64,000 nucleotides of DNA, taken from assembly GCA_023415495.1 (NCBI GenBank), contig JAEZKK010000011.1, forward strand, positions 62,001-126,000, in the 5' to 3' direction. The DNA comes from Bacteroidota bacterium (lineage in GTDB: Bacteria > Bacteroidota > Bacteroidia > Bacteroidales > P3). Below are positions 45,093 through 52,389 of this stretch, in pieces (within the stretch, counting starts at the first letter, position 1; every line of letters begins with the position of its first letter). A program made the position numbers and the translations under genes. The notes under the pieces were generated by a model. It saw only the letters and a program-made list of their open reading frames with translations. It searched no databases and was not told the origin of the DNA.

Positions 45093-45114
45093 TAGCCACT
45101 GAAATTATTGTTGT

Positions 45115-45121
45115 TATTTTG
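45115..45121 (+). promoter_or_regulatory. -7 element of the ferredoxin-hcp operon
   Basis: TATTTTG is one base short of the TAnnTTTG consensus, and no good -33 is seen, as expected of a promoter that needs an activator bound just upstream. Confidence 0.5.
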
Positions 45122-45153
45122 CACTCGAAACAAACAAATAATTGAAAGAAGAA

Positions 45154-45996
45154 ATGAAAAGAACTGTAATAGAAATAAACGAGGAATTATGTAATGGATG
45201 TGGCTTATGTGTTAGTGGCTGCCACGAGGGTGCTTTACAACTAATAGATGACAAGGCTGTAATGATTAGCGATATGTTTTGCGATGGTTTAGGAGCTTGC
45301 ATAGGAGAATGCCCAGTAGGAGCAATAACATTGATTGAAAGAGAGGCTGAGCCTTATGATGAGATTGCAGTAATGGATAGAATCACTCCTAAGGGAGAAA
45401 AGGTTGTTCTTGCCCATCTAAAACATATGAAAGACCATAACGAAACAGAATACTTGAATCAAGGTATCGAATACCTAAAGAAGAATAATATTAATTTTGA
45501 CCTTTCTTCATTGATGCAAGAAGAAGTTAAACCAAAATTCCAAGGTTGTCCAGGCTCTGCTTCAAGAAGCTTTGAGAAGAAAGAATCAATAAGTGAAAAT
45601 ACAGTAGCTCAAAAGAGCGAACTTACTCATTGGCCTATACAATTACATCTTCAAAACCCTATGGCAGGTTATTTCAAGGGAGCAAATGTTTTAATTGCTG
45701 CTGACTGTACTGCTTTTTCTTTAGGAGAGTTTCATCCAAGAATATTAAAGAACAAAGTACTTTCAATTGCTTGTCCGAAACTTGATTCAAATAAAAACGT
45801 ATATCTTGAAAAGATTGTATCAATGATTGATGATTCGAAGATTGATACTCTGACAATAGCTATTATGGAGGTTCCTTGCTGTGGAGGATTAATTGAGCTT
45901 GCTAAACTTGCAAGAGATAATGCACAAAGAAATATTCCAATCAAAAGAATAGTAATCTCTATTCAGGGAGAAATTATCCAAGAGGATTGGATTTAA
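45154..45996 (+). CDS. 4Fe-4S ferredoxin-like protein of the hcp operon
   Basis: About 280 residues from ATG 45154 (a TTG at 45142 is a weaker start). The N-terminus holds two cluster motifs: CNGCGLCVSGC (CxxCxxCxxxC) near residue 13 and CDGLGACIGECP (an unusual CX5CX3CP) near 45, followed by a linker and a C-terminal domain with further Cys residues (GCPGS, CTAFSLG, ACPK, VPCCGGLIE). This family often accompanies hcp in anaerobes and is the likely electron donor to it. Transcribed with hcp (38-base gap). Confidence 0.85.
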   Translation: MKRTVIEINEELCNGCGLCVSGCHEGALQLIDDKAVMISDMFCDGLGACIGECPVGAITLIEREAEPYDEIAVMDRITPKGEKVVLAHLKHMKDHNETEYLNQGIEYLKKNNINFDLSSLMQEEVKPKFQGCPGSASRSFEKKESISENTVAQKSELTHWPIQLHLQNPMAGYFKGANVLIAADCTAFSLGEFHPRILKNKVLSIACPKLDSNKNVYLEKIVSMIDDSKIDTLTIAIMEVPCCGGLIELAKLARDNAQRNIPIKRIVISIQGEIIQEDWI

Positions 45997-46034
45997 TAAA
46001 AATATAAATTGTAAACCATTAAAATTAAAAGACT

Positions 46035-47678
46035 ATGGAAAAAATGTTTTGTTTTCAGTGCCAAGAAACAGCAGGCAATAAAGGCTGTACAGTAAGAGGT
46101 GTTTGTGGAAAAGAACCTCAAACCTCAACAATTATGGACGTGTTAATGTATGCTACACGTGGTTTAGGAGTTGTAAATAAATTCTTAAGAGAAAAGAATC
46201 TTGCAAAACCAGAGTATAATCATGCAATATTAGATGCATTATTCGCAACAATCACCAATGCAAATTTCGATGATTCTGCTCTTACTAAAAAAGTAGAAGG
46301 CGTTTTGAAACTAAAGAAAGAATTAGTAGAAATTGCAAAACAAAATGGTATTACTCTTCCTAATATAGACGAGATTAGCTTCGATGTAAAACCTGAAGAA
46401 TTTGATAAAGTTGCTATTAAAATAGGTGTATTAGCAGAGGCTAACGAAGATATCCGTTCATTAAAACAATTAATGGTTTATGGTCTTAAAGGATTGGCAG
46501 CTTATGCTGAACATGCTTTAAACCTTGGTTTTGAACAAGAGGAAATCTATAAAGATATGGAAGATGCTTTCTATCTAATTGCTACAAGCAATGATATTAA
46601 CGCATTAGTATCTGGAGTTTTAGCAGTTGGAAACTCAGGCGTTAAGGGTATGGCGTTATTAGATAAGGCTAACACTACTACCTATGGTAATCCTGAAATA
46701 ACAAAGGTAAATCTTGGAGTTAGAAACAATCCAGCAATACTTGTAAGCGGTCATGATTTAAGAGACCTTGAAGACCTATTAGAACAAACAAAGGGAACAG
46801 GAGTTGATGTATATACTCATAGCGAAATGTTACCAGCTCACTACTATCCTTCATTTAAGAAATATGATAATTTTGTAGGTAACTATGGTAACGCATGGTG
46901 GAAACAAAAAGAAGAGTTCTCAACATTCAACGGACCAATTCTTTTCACTACCAACTGTATAGTGCCTCCTGCAAAGGATGCAAACTACAAGGACAGAATC
47001 TACACTACCAATAGTGCAGGACTTCCAGGAGCATATCATTTCCCAGAAAGACCAAAGGGTGGAAGAAAAGATTTCTCTAAGATAATAGAGCATGCTAAGA
47101 CTTGCCAACCTCCTACTCAAATTGAGAATGGAACATTGGTTGGAGGATTTGCACATAACCAAGTAATAGCTTTGGCTGACAAGGTAATTGATGCAGTAAA
47201 ACAAGGAGCTATTAAGAAATTTGTTGTAATGGCAGGTTGCGATGGTAGAATGAAGGGAAGAGACTATTACACTGAATTTGCTAAGCAATTACCTAATGAT
47301 ACAGTAATCCTAACTGCAGGTTGTGCTAAGTACAGATATAACAAATTACCACTTGGAGATATTGGTGGAATACCAAGAGTATTAGATGCAGGACAATGTA
47401 ATGATAGCTATTCATTAGTAGTAATTGCTCTTGCATTAAAAGAAGCATTTGGACTTGACGATGTAAACAAACTACCAATAGTTTATAATATCGCATGGTA
47501 CGAACAAAAGGCAGTGATTGTATTATTAGCCCTACTATCATTAGGAGTTAAGAATATCCACTTAGGACCAACACTACCAGCATTCCTATCACCAAACGTA
47601 GTAAACGTATTAGTAGAAAACTTCAATATCGGAGGAATCTCAACAGTAGAAGAAGATATGAAGAACTGGATAGCATAA
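46035..47678 (+). CDS. hcp: hydroxylamine reductase / hybrid cluster protein, class I
   Basis: A 547-residue hybrid cluster (prismane) protein. The N-terminal motif C-x2-C-x7-C-x5-C (FCFQCQETAGNKGCTVRGVC, residues 5-24) is that of the class I form found in strict anaerobes, binding a [4Fe-4S] cluster. Hybrid-cluster ligands are in GHDLRDLEDLL (His and Glu), TTNCIVPP, AGCDGR, TAGCAKYRYNK and YNIAWYEQKAV segments. The enzyme reduces NO or hydroxylamine in the nitrosative stress response. Second gene behind the ferredoxin and the regulated promoter at 45115. Ends 23 bases before a hairpin. Confidence 0.96.
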   Translation: MEKMFCFQCQETAGNKGCTVRGVCGKEPQTSTIMDVLMYATRGLGVVNKFLREKNLAKPEYNHAILDALFATITNANFDDSALTKKVEGVLKLKKELVEIAKQNGITLPNIDEISFDVKPEEFDKVAIKIGVLAEANEDIRSLKQLMVYGLKGLAAYAEHALNLGFEQEEIYKDMEDAFYLIATSNDINALVSGVLAVGNSGVKGMALLDKANTTTYGNPEITKVNLGVRNNPAILVSGHDLRDLEDLLEQTKGTGVDVYTHSEMLPAHYYPSFKKYDNFVGNYGNAWWKQKEEFSTFNGPILFTTNCIVPPAKDANYKDRIYTTNSAGLPGAYHFPERPKGGRKDFSKIIEHAKTCQPPTQIENGTLVGGFAHNQVIALADKVIDAVKQGAIKKFVVMAGCDGRMKGRDYYTEFAKQLPNDTVILTAGCAKYRYNKLPLGDIGGIPRVLDAGQCNDSYSLVVIALALKEAFGLDDVNKLPIVYNIAWYEQKAVIVLLALLSLGVKNIHLGPTLPAFLSPNVVNVLVENFNIGGISTVEEDMKNWIA

Positions 47679-47701
47679 TCCCAAAAAACAATAAAAACCA
47701 A

Positions 47702-47731
47702 AAAGGGGGCATATTAATTTATGTCCCCTTT
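47702..47731 (+). terminator. terminator of hcp
   Basis: A 12-bp stem (47702-47713 with 47720-47731, one G-T pair) and a 6-base loop, 23 bases after the hcp stop. The T-tract is short (TTTGTTG), so it is weaker than the others here. Confidence 0.65.
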
Positions 47732-47839
47732 GTTGTACTAAGATAAGTTTACTTAGTGCAGAACTCTTCAACCTTATTATTTATACAAATTACAAATCCC
47801 CAGTAACGAAACTTGCATATTCACTCCTCACACTTCTTA

Positions 47840-47891
47840 ATTTTAAATTTAGAGGCCTTTATTTTGAATTTAGAAGAAGATATTTTATATA
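47840..47891. repeat. left block of element E: ATTTTRAATTTAGA x3, 21-bp period
   Basis: Units start at 47840, 47861 and 47882 (the last degraded), 21 bp apart. AGAAGAT at 47875-47881 lies ten bases before the first palindrome. The same block precedes array F at 59677-59728. Confidence 0.85.
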
Positions 47892-47972
47892 ATAAGTCTG
47901 ACTTATCAATACAATAAGTCTGATTTATCAACCTAATAAGTCTGACTTATCAACCTAATAAGTCTGACTTTT
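47892..47972. repeat. palindrome array E: ATAAGTCTGACTTAT x4, 22-bp period
   Basis: Four 15-bp odd palindromes start at 47892, 47914, 47936 and 47958; spacers are CAATACA, CAACCTA and CAACCTA. Unit 2 has one change and unit 4 ends CTTTT. TGAC follows at 47973-47976. Confidence 0.95.
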
Positions 47973-47982
47973 TGACTACAAA

Positions 47983-48045
47983 CAAGAAGTCTAAATCCAA
48001 AAACAAGAAGTCTAAAAGTAAAAAGAAGAAGTTTAAATCTTCACC
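47983..48045. repeat. right block of element E: CAAGAAGTCTAAA x3, 21-bp period
   Basis: Units start at 47983, 48004 and 48025, exactly 21 bp apart; the third is degraded (GAAGAAGTTTA). The same block follows array F at 59842. Confidence 0.9.
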
Positions 48046-48075
48046 AATAACAAAACCCATTACACACACTTCTCT

Positions 48076-48159
48076 TTTGATTCTACGAAAATGTAATTTG
48101 ATTCTATTTTTTAGTAATTTGATTATAATTCCGTAGAATTTGATTCTAAAAAATTAAAA
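48076..48159. repeat. TTTGATTCTA x4, 21-bp period
   Basis: Four units start at 48076, 48097, 48118 and 48139, exactly 21 bp apart. Each opens with TTTGATT; the rest drifts. Units 1 and 3 contain complementary TTCTACG and CGTAGAA. Confidence 0.88.
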
Positions 48160-48308
48160 CGAAGTGTTATTTTATGCTTTCAATTTCCAGCACTCTTCAA
48201 ACTTAGTACTTTTATTTCAATTCATTTTACTGTTTTATTTCTTGTAAAAAGGCTTATCCTATTCTTAATGAATTTAACAGTTACAAGAGAATATTTGGCT
48301 TTTGGGGT

Positions 48309-48414
48309 AAAATCATTTGATGTTTGAGTAAATTCTTTTGATGTTTGGGGGTCGATTATCTGATGTTTAGGGGTCAAACATCAAATAAATGAGGGGTAAA
48401 CATCAAATGATTTT
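48309..48414. repeat. 106-bp element with perfect 17-bp inverted ends and five TGATGTTT units
   Basis: The ends AAAATCATTTGATGTTT (48309-48325) and its exact complement (48398-48414) enclose three forward TGATGTTT units (spaced 21 and 22 bp) and two reverse units (22 bp apart), with G-rich spacers such as GGGGT. The inner units 3 and 4 also pair. It could form a long stem. Confidence 0.88.
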
Positions 48415-48483
48415 GGCTTTTCTTCCAAATTTCTCCATTTTTAGCACTTGAATACTTAAATATTCTTAAATCATACTCTTCTC

Positions 48484-48549
48484 GTTTTACGCCATCTTAC
48501 CACTCGTTTTACTTGATAATATAACCTGTTTTACGCCGTCGTAGGATTT
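48484..48549. repeat. GTTTTACGCC-type repeat x3, 22-bp period
   Basis: GTTTTAC at 48484, 48506 and 48528, exactly 22 bp apart; units 1 and 3 continue as GTTTTACGCC. The units are preceded by CTC or CCT. Confidence 0.8.
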
Positions 48550-48663
48550 GTATTGTTAATTGTTTTAGGTTTATATTCTTTCTTATTCTTTAACTCTTCT
48601 AATATTATATTTATCAGTTGTACAATAAAAATCAACACCAAGTCAAATATAATAATTCCATAT

Positions 48664-49215
48664 TTACTTCTCAATCCGTTCTTCTACTATTACTCCATCA
48701 CAATGATATTTATCTACAAAAATAAATTTATCATCTATATACTTGTAATGAAAACTTATATAAATGATTTCCTTATTAGAATCCTTTATACAATATAGTA
48801 AATTAGTAGTTTTCTTTTGATTCAAATTAAGATTCTTTTTAATCTTTGTTCTTATAAAAACATTTGAAGGGAAACGAGAGCTTAGCGTAAAAAGGATTCC
48901 TCTATATTCAAAATAATACTTCGGATTATTACTCACATAATACTCCATTCCATGTTTTTGAATACAATTAATATATACGTTATTATTTCTTTCTGTAAAA
49001 TGAATTTTATATATAAAGTCTTTATCATATCTGCTCAATAAGGAATCCGAATAGTTAATGAAATTATCCAATATGGGGAATATATCTATGTGATTAGGTG
49101 TTATTAGTTCTGATTGTCTTTTGAGTTTTAAAGTGTCAGTAACTTCCTGTGCTTGCAGAGTTTCTAATACGAACATCGAGAGCAATAACATTAAATAAAA
49201 ATTAAACGATTTCAT
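48664..49215 (-). CDS. exported protein, candidate immunity protein for the Rhs/JAB-type toxin
   Basis: 183 residues with a signal peptide (1-22, ending LQA, Gln next). The mature part is about 160 residues with mixed strands and helices and only one Cys pair region (INCIQKHGMEYYVSN, LLYCIKDSN). I recognise no family. Its ATG lies ten bases after the stop of the toxin frame when that frame is corrected for the poly-A shift, and it is on the same strand, the usual place for an immunity gene behind a polymorphic toxin. The role is inferred from position and export. Confidence 0.55.
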   Translation of the reverse strand: MKSFNFYLMLLLSMFVLETLQAQEVTDTLKLKRQSELITPNHIDIFPILDNFINYSDSLLSRYDKDFIYKIHFTERNNNVYINCIQKHGMEYYVSNNPKYYFEYRGILFTLSSRFPSNVFIRTKIKKNLNLNQKKTTNLLYCIKDSNKEIIYISFHYKYIDDKFIFVDKYHCDGVIVEERIEK

Positions 49216-49225
49216 AAACTAGCTT

Positions 49226-49358
49226 TTAAAACTTATCTGTAAATTTTTGTGTTTTGGGATTATAATAACCATCTCCTTTTCTATATATATAATATGTCGC
49301 CGTAGGATTACATTCTTGAAAATCTCTATCACCTGGACTTAAAAATAGATTTTTTTTT
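49226..49358 (-). other. out-of-frame C-terminal extension of the Rhs toxin
   Basis: Skipping one base in the nine-A run (plus-strand T run 49350-49358) continues the toxin for about 40 residues (LFLSPGDRDFQE, then YYIYRKGDGYYNPK) to a stop at 49226, ten bases before the next gene. This restores a JAB-like H-x-H...SPGD pattern. Confidence 0.65.
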
Positions 49359-50450
49359 ATGATTATGAGCATGGCGATTGACTTTTCCTACTGCATTAAC
49401 ACATCCAACTTCTGTCCCATAAGATTCTTTTCCTATCTCTGCAGAGGTTGTTACCATAAAATTTCCACCCTCAAATTCAAAAATTGAAAATTCAATATTA
49501 TTAGTGTTTTCGTCTGCGAACTTAAATAATCTATCTGCAGCCTCACTGTCTTTACCAAATAGCACAGCTATTCTATTGTAGTCATCAGGGTCTTCTTCAT
49601 CTTTCTCCCATTTAAACATTCTCCCCGTACCATCTTTTCCATCTATATCACCGAATGTACCATATGCAAATTCTTCTTTTTTGTTTTTATTTAGAGACCC
49701 ATCTTTATTCGTAGCATACAAAATATCTTTATCTTTATTTTCTTCACCAATCCATTCTATCATACCATTTTGTAATAATTTGTATTCATCCATTTCCCTT
49801 CCATCCGGATCGATAAGCATAACTGGATTATTTGCACAATAGTTATAGCTTGTTAGGTGTGGATATTTGTCGCTCATTGGGTCGACGGAGAGCCAAATGC
49901 TTGCCCAGTCGTAGTAGTAGCGGGCGCCGTAGTTGTTGTAGCCGGTTTGTTCGTGGTATTTATTATTTATATTATTGTACTCACGATTGCTTCGCAATTC
50001 TTCGTCTTTTTCTTTGCCGTTGAATTTGTATGGGGTGTCGTATTGTTGGGTGTTGTATTTTAGATCTACCCAGTCTTCTCCAAATGGTAGGTAGACTAAT
50101 TCTTGGGTTTCTATGCCGTTAGTGTCGGTTAGGAAGGAGGCAGAGCCTAAGTGGTCGGAGTGGTAGTAGAAGATTGGTTCGTCTGGGTTGATTGGGTTTT
50201 CGTAGGGTTGGATTATTGATTTGTAAAGATTATTATTCTCTAAATCAAGCCATCCTCCTCCTAAACAACTCATACTTCCTCCTTTTATTCCTTCATACTG
50301 TGTGGTTAACTGTTCTTCGTAATTCATCTCCATGTGTCCTACTAAATCGTTTATGTCTCTTAGTTCTCCACTGCCTATCTTACTGAAGATACGCTTACCT
50401 TTTCCATCGTGCGGGATTTCTTGCTTTGCAAGCGGCAAGCCGATAAGCAA
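49329..50450 (-). pseudogene. Rhs core fragment with JAB-like C-terminal toxin, frameshifted and 5'-truncated
   Basis: 373 residues in the frame from TTG 50450. YYHSDHLGSASFLTDTNG, YLPFGEDW, YKFNGKEKDEE, YYDWASIWLSVDPMSDKYP and NNPVMLIDPDG form the Rhs repeat-associated core that ends at the D-P-D-G boundary near residue 219. The variable C-terminus (about 150 residues) resembles JAB-like toxin 1 domains of Bacteroidetes Rhs proteins and ends early at NRHAHNHKKK because of a poly-A frameshift. There is no YD-repeat shell or signal upstream: two stop codons close the frame just before TTG, so it is a remnant of a much larger gene. The core at 49860-50200 is clearly more GC-rich than its surroundings, a sign of transfer. 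Confidence 0.75.
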
Positions 50451-50548
50451 TCCTGCACTTCTTTATTATTAGAATCTATAATCCGATACTTATTCATTAT
50501 TATCTGTAAAAGTATTGATTTTAATTTTTTATAATTAGAACGCTCTAT

Positions 50549-51097
50549 CTAATATTCTACACCAAATCTAATAAATGAAATAAAATCATTGAACTTATCC
50601 TCAAACATAAAATTACCTTCAGTTAATTCAATAAAAAAACTATTTTCAATAATCCAATTGTATCTTGAAATTTCTATTTTGAATGTAGGAGCATCAGAAT
50701 GATTGATTATATATTCTTTATCTTTTTTATAGTTTTCTTCTATTAAATTTGTCTTTATTATGCTATTTCCTTTCAAAAAGTAGTAATCAATCACTTCAAG
50801 CAAATAATCCCGTGTTTTTTCTTCCAAAATAACTATCCTATTTGCTGTTATTTTATTTGACTTTATATCATTTAATTCTGAAAAATAAATAATAGAATCT
50901 TCATATATTAATATTTTCCTTTTATCTAATTTATTTGGGATATAATAAGTTATATTAATTAAATCAACTTGTTTTTCTTGAAAAATATAATTTTTTCTTG
51001 CATTAATAGAATCTGCATTTGTATCTTGAGAAAACAAATCTAATGAAATTATCCCCAAAAGAAAAGCAACAATTATTTTAATTACAATATTATTCAT
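50549..51097 (-). CDS. exported protein, candidate immunity protein
   Basis: 182 residues with a signal peptide (about 1-23, ending DLFS, Gln next). The mature region is charged, with many Ile, Asn and Lys residues and a C-terminal FNDFISFIRFGVEY. No known family is recognised. It begins one base after the stop of a small toxin-like fragment and is on the same strand, so an immunity role is plausible. AT-rich, unlike the Rhs core next to it. Confidence 0.5.
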   Translation of the reverse strand: MNNIVIKIIVAFLLGIISLDLFSQDTNADSINARKNYIFQEKQVDLINITYYIPNKLDKRKILIYEDSIIYFSELNDIKSNKITANRIVILEEKTRDYLLEVIDYYFLKGNSIIKTNLIEENYKKDKEYIINHSDAPTFKIEISRYNWIIENSFFIELTEGNFMFEDKFNDFISFIRFGVEY

Positions 51098-51098
51098 A

Positions 51099-51371
51099 TT
51101 ATTTTATTTCTGGTTTTGGTTGGTTGTCTAATAAATCTTTCATAACGAGCTTATAGTAAGCTGTAGTTTTTGAGTAAAAAGGATTTACGGCTGGATTAAG
51201 TACATCGCTATAAATATTTTTGTGAGTTGCTTTTAATAAAGCATGTCCAAGATTTTCATGAACTATTAACGAAGATGCAAGATTTTCAACAGTAGCTTCG
51301 TATGAAAAATTATCTCCTCCAGTTAATATTTGAGAATATAATTTTTTTTTCATCCTAGATAGCCATGCCAC
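51099..51371 (-). pseudogene. C-terminal fragment of a toxin-like protein with HENLGH motif
   Basis: A 90-residue frame from GTG 51371 (an ATG at 51353 is another possibility). The same frame stays open upstream to about 51470 without a start codon, reading GENKFDRSSIKD and YDRLLDVAWLSR, so it is probably the tail of a longer toxin or Rhs protein. SSLIVHENLGHALLKATHKN carries H-E-N-L-G-H, reminiscent of metallopeptidase motifs though with one residue more than HExxH. A minus-strand -7 element TATCTTTG (51442-51449) lies upstream. One base separates it from the exported protein gene. Confidence 0.5.
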
Positions 51372-51441
51372 ATCAAGCAGTCTGTCATATTTTATGTCTT
51401 TTATTGACGATCTATCAAATTTATTTTCTCCTATGTATTTG

Positions 51442-51449
51442 CAAAGATA
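51442..51449 (-). promoter_or_regulatory. -7 element before the toxin fragment
   Basis: Minus-strand TATCTTTG, about 70 bases upstream of the GTG. It may keep the fragment and its immunity gene expressed after truncation. Confidence 0.45.
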
Positions 51450-51522
51450 AGTAAAATATTTGAATTATGGATGAAATTTACTCTTATCTTTGTGTTTATA
51501 AGGCTATTTTTGCCTTTGATGT

Positions 51523-52389
51523 TTATCTTTTTATTTTTGATTCTATAAAAGTTCTTTCTGCCATATAGGATGAGCGTACTAATGGACCTGATTCTATATG
51601 GTCAAAGCCTAATTCTAATCCTATTTTCTTGTATTTCTCGAATTGTTCTGGGGTTACGTATTCTTCTACTGGTATGTTATTAGTTGTCGGTTGTAGGTAT
51701 TGTCCTATTGTAAATAATTGGCATCCTACTCCTCTTAGGTCTTTCATCAGCTCAATAACTTCTTCTTCTCTCTCTCCTATTCCAACCATAATACCTGATT
51801 TTGCTATTAAGCCATATTCTCTTGCCTGTTTTAATACATCCAAGCTTAAATCGTATTTTGCTCTTGAACGCACTTGGTTTGAGAGTCTTTTTACGGTTTC
51901 CATATTATGTCCAAGTATATCTGGCTTTGCTTCAAATACTATATCCAACCATTCTTTATTAGCATCGAAATCAGGGATAAGCACTTCAATTATTGTTTCT
52001 GGGTTTAATCTTCTTATCTCCCTAATTGTTTCAGCCCAATGCTCTGCTCCCTTGTCTGGCAAATCATCTCTATCAACAGAGGTGATTACACAATGCTTTA
52101 ATCCCATTAGCTTAACACTATTAGCAATCTTCTTTGGTTCGTTATTGTCTAATGGCAATGGCTTACCAGAAAGAGTAGCACAAAACTTACAACTTCTTGT
52201 ACATATCTCTCCTGCAATCATAAAGGTTGCTGTACCCTTGCTCCAGCATTCCCCAATATTAGGGCATTTACCACTTGAACATATTGTGTGTAGATGATTT
52301 TGTTCTACTATATTCTTTACTTTTGGGTAATTTTCTCCCGAGCTAAGTTTAATCTTTAGCCATGAGGGTTTTCTCTCTTTATTAATCAT
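51523..52389 (-). CDS. lipA: lipoyl synthase
   Basis: A 288-residue radical SAM enzyme inserting sulfur into octanoyl chains on carrier proteins. The auxiliary cluster motif CSSGKCPNIGEC is near residue 33 and the radical SAM motif CTRSCKFC near 62, followed by VMVGIGEREEEVIELM and FTIGQYLQP. It ends in the conserved SSYMAE region, whose Ser is a cluster ligand in this family. It overlaps rnc by eight bases and is the last gene of acpP-fabF-rnc-lipA, a fatty-acid-linked set. Confidence 0.96.
   Translation of the reverse strand: MINKERKPSWLKIKLSSGENYPKVKNIVEQNHLHTICSSGKCPNIGECWSKGTATFMIAGEICTRSCKFCATLSGKPLPLDNNEPKKIANSVKLMGLKHCVITSVDRDDLPDKGAEHWAETIREIRRLNPETIIEVLIPDFDANKEWLDIVFEAKPDILGHNMETVKRLSNQVRSRAKYDLSLDVLKQAREYGLIAKSGIMVGIGEREEEVIELMKDLRGVGCQLFTIGQYLQPTTNNIPVEEYVTPEQFEKYKKIGLELGFDHIESGPLVRSSYMAERTFIESKIKR

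Larger units (their letters stand above)
47679..48663. other. 985-base gene-free region packed with phased repeat blocks
   Basis: Between convergent hcp and the exported protein gene. After the terminator it holds, in order: 21-bp repeats x3 (from 47840), palindrome array E (47892-47972), 21-bp repeats x3 (47983-48045), 21-bp repeats x4 (48076-48159), a 106-bp element with 17-bp inverted ends (48309-48414) and 22-bp repeats x3 (48484-48549). No ORF of note is seen. Confidence 0.85.

Noticed and set aside
45047..45133. N-terminal extension of the Crp/Fnr regulator
   Set aside because: The extension is Asn-rich, unlike the family, and would include the promoter and operator; ATG 45046 fits family length.
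47840..48663. IS element or integron in the hcp-downstream gap
   Set aside because: No transposase or integrase frame, no gene cassettes and no target duplications could be seen; only repeats.
48553..48798. Plus-strand hydrophobic ORF of 81 codons
   Set aside because: Mostly antisense to the exported protein gene at 48664-49215; composition is that of AT-rich shadow sequence.
51485..51492. Plus-strand TATCTTTG as a promoter antisense to lipA
   Set aside because: A single -7 match without -33 and without a downstream gene; such matches occur by chance in AT-rich DNA.
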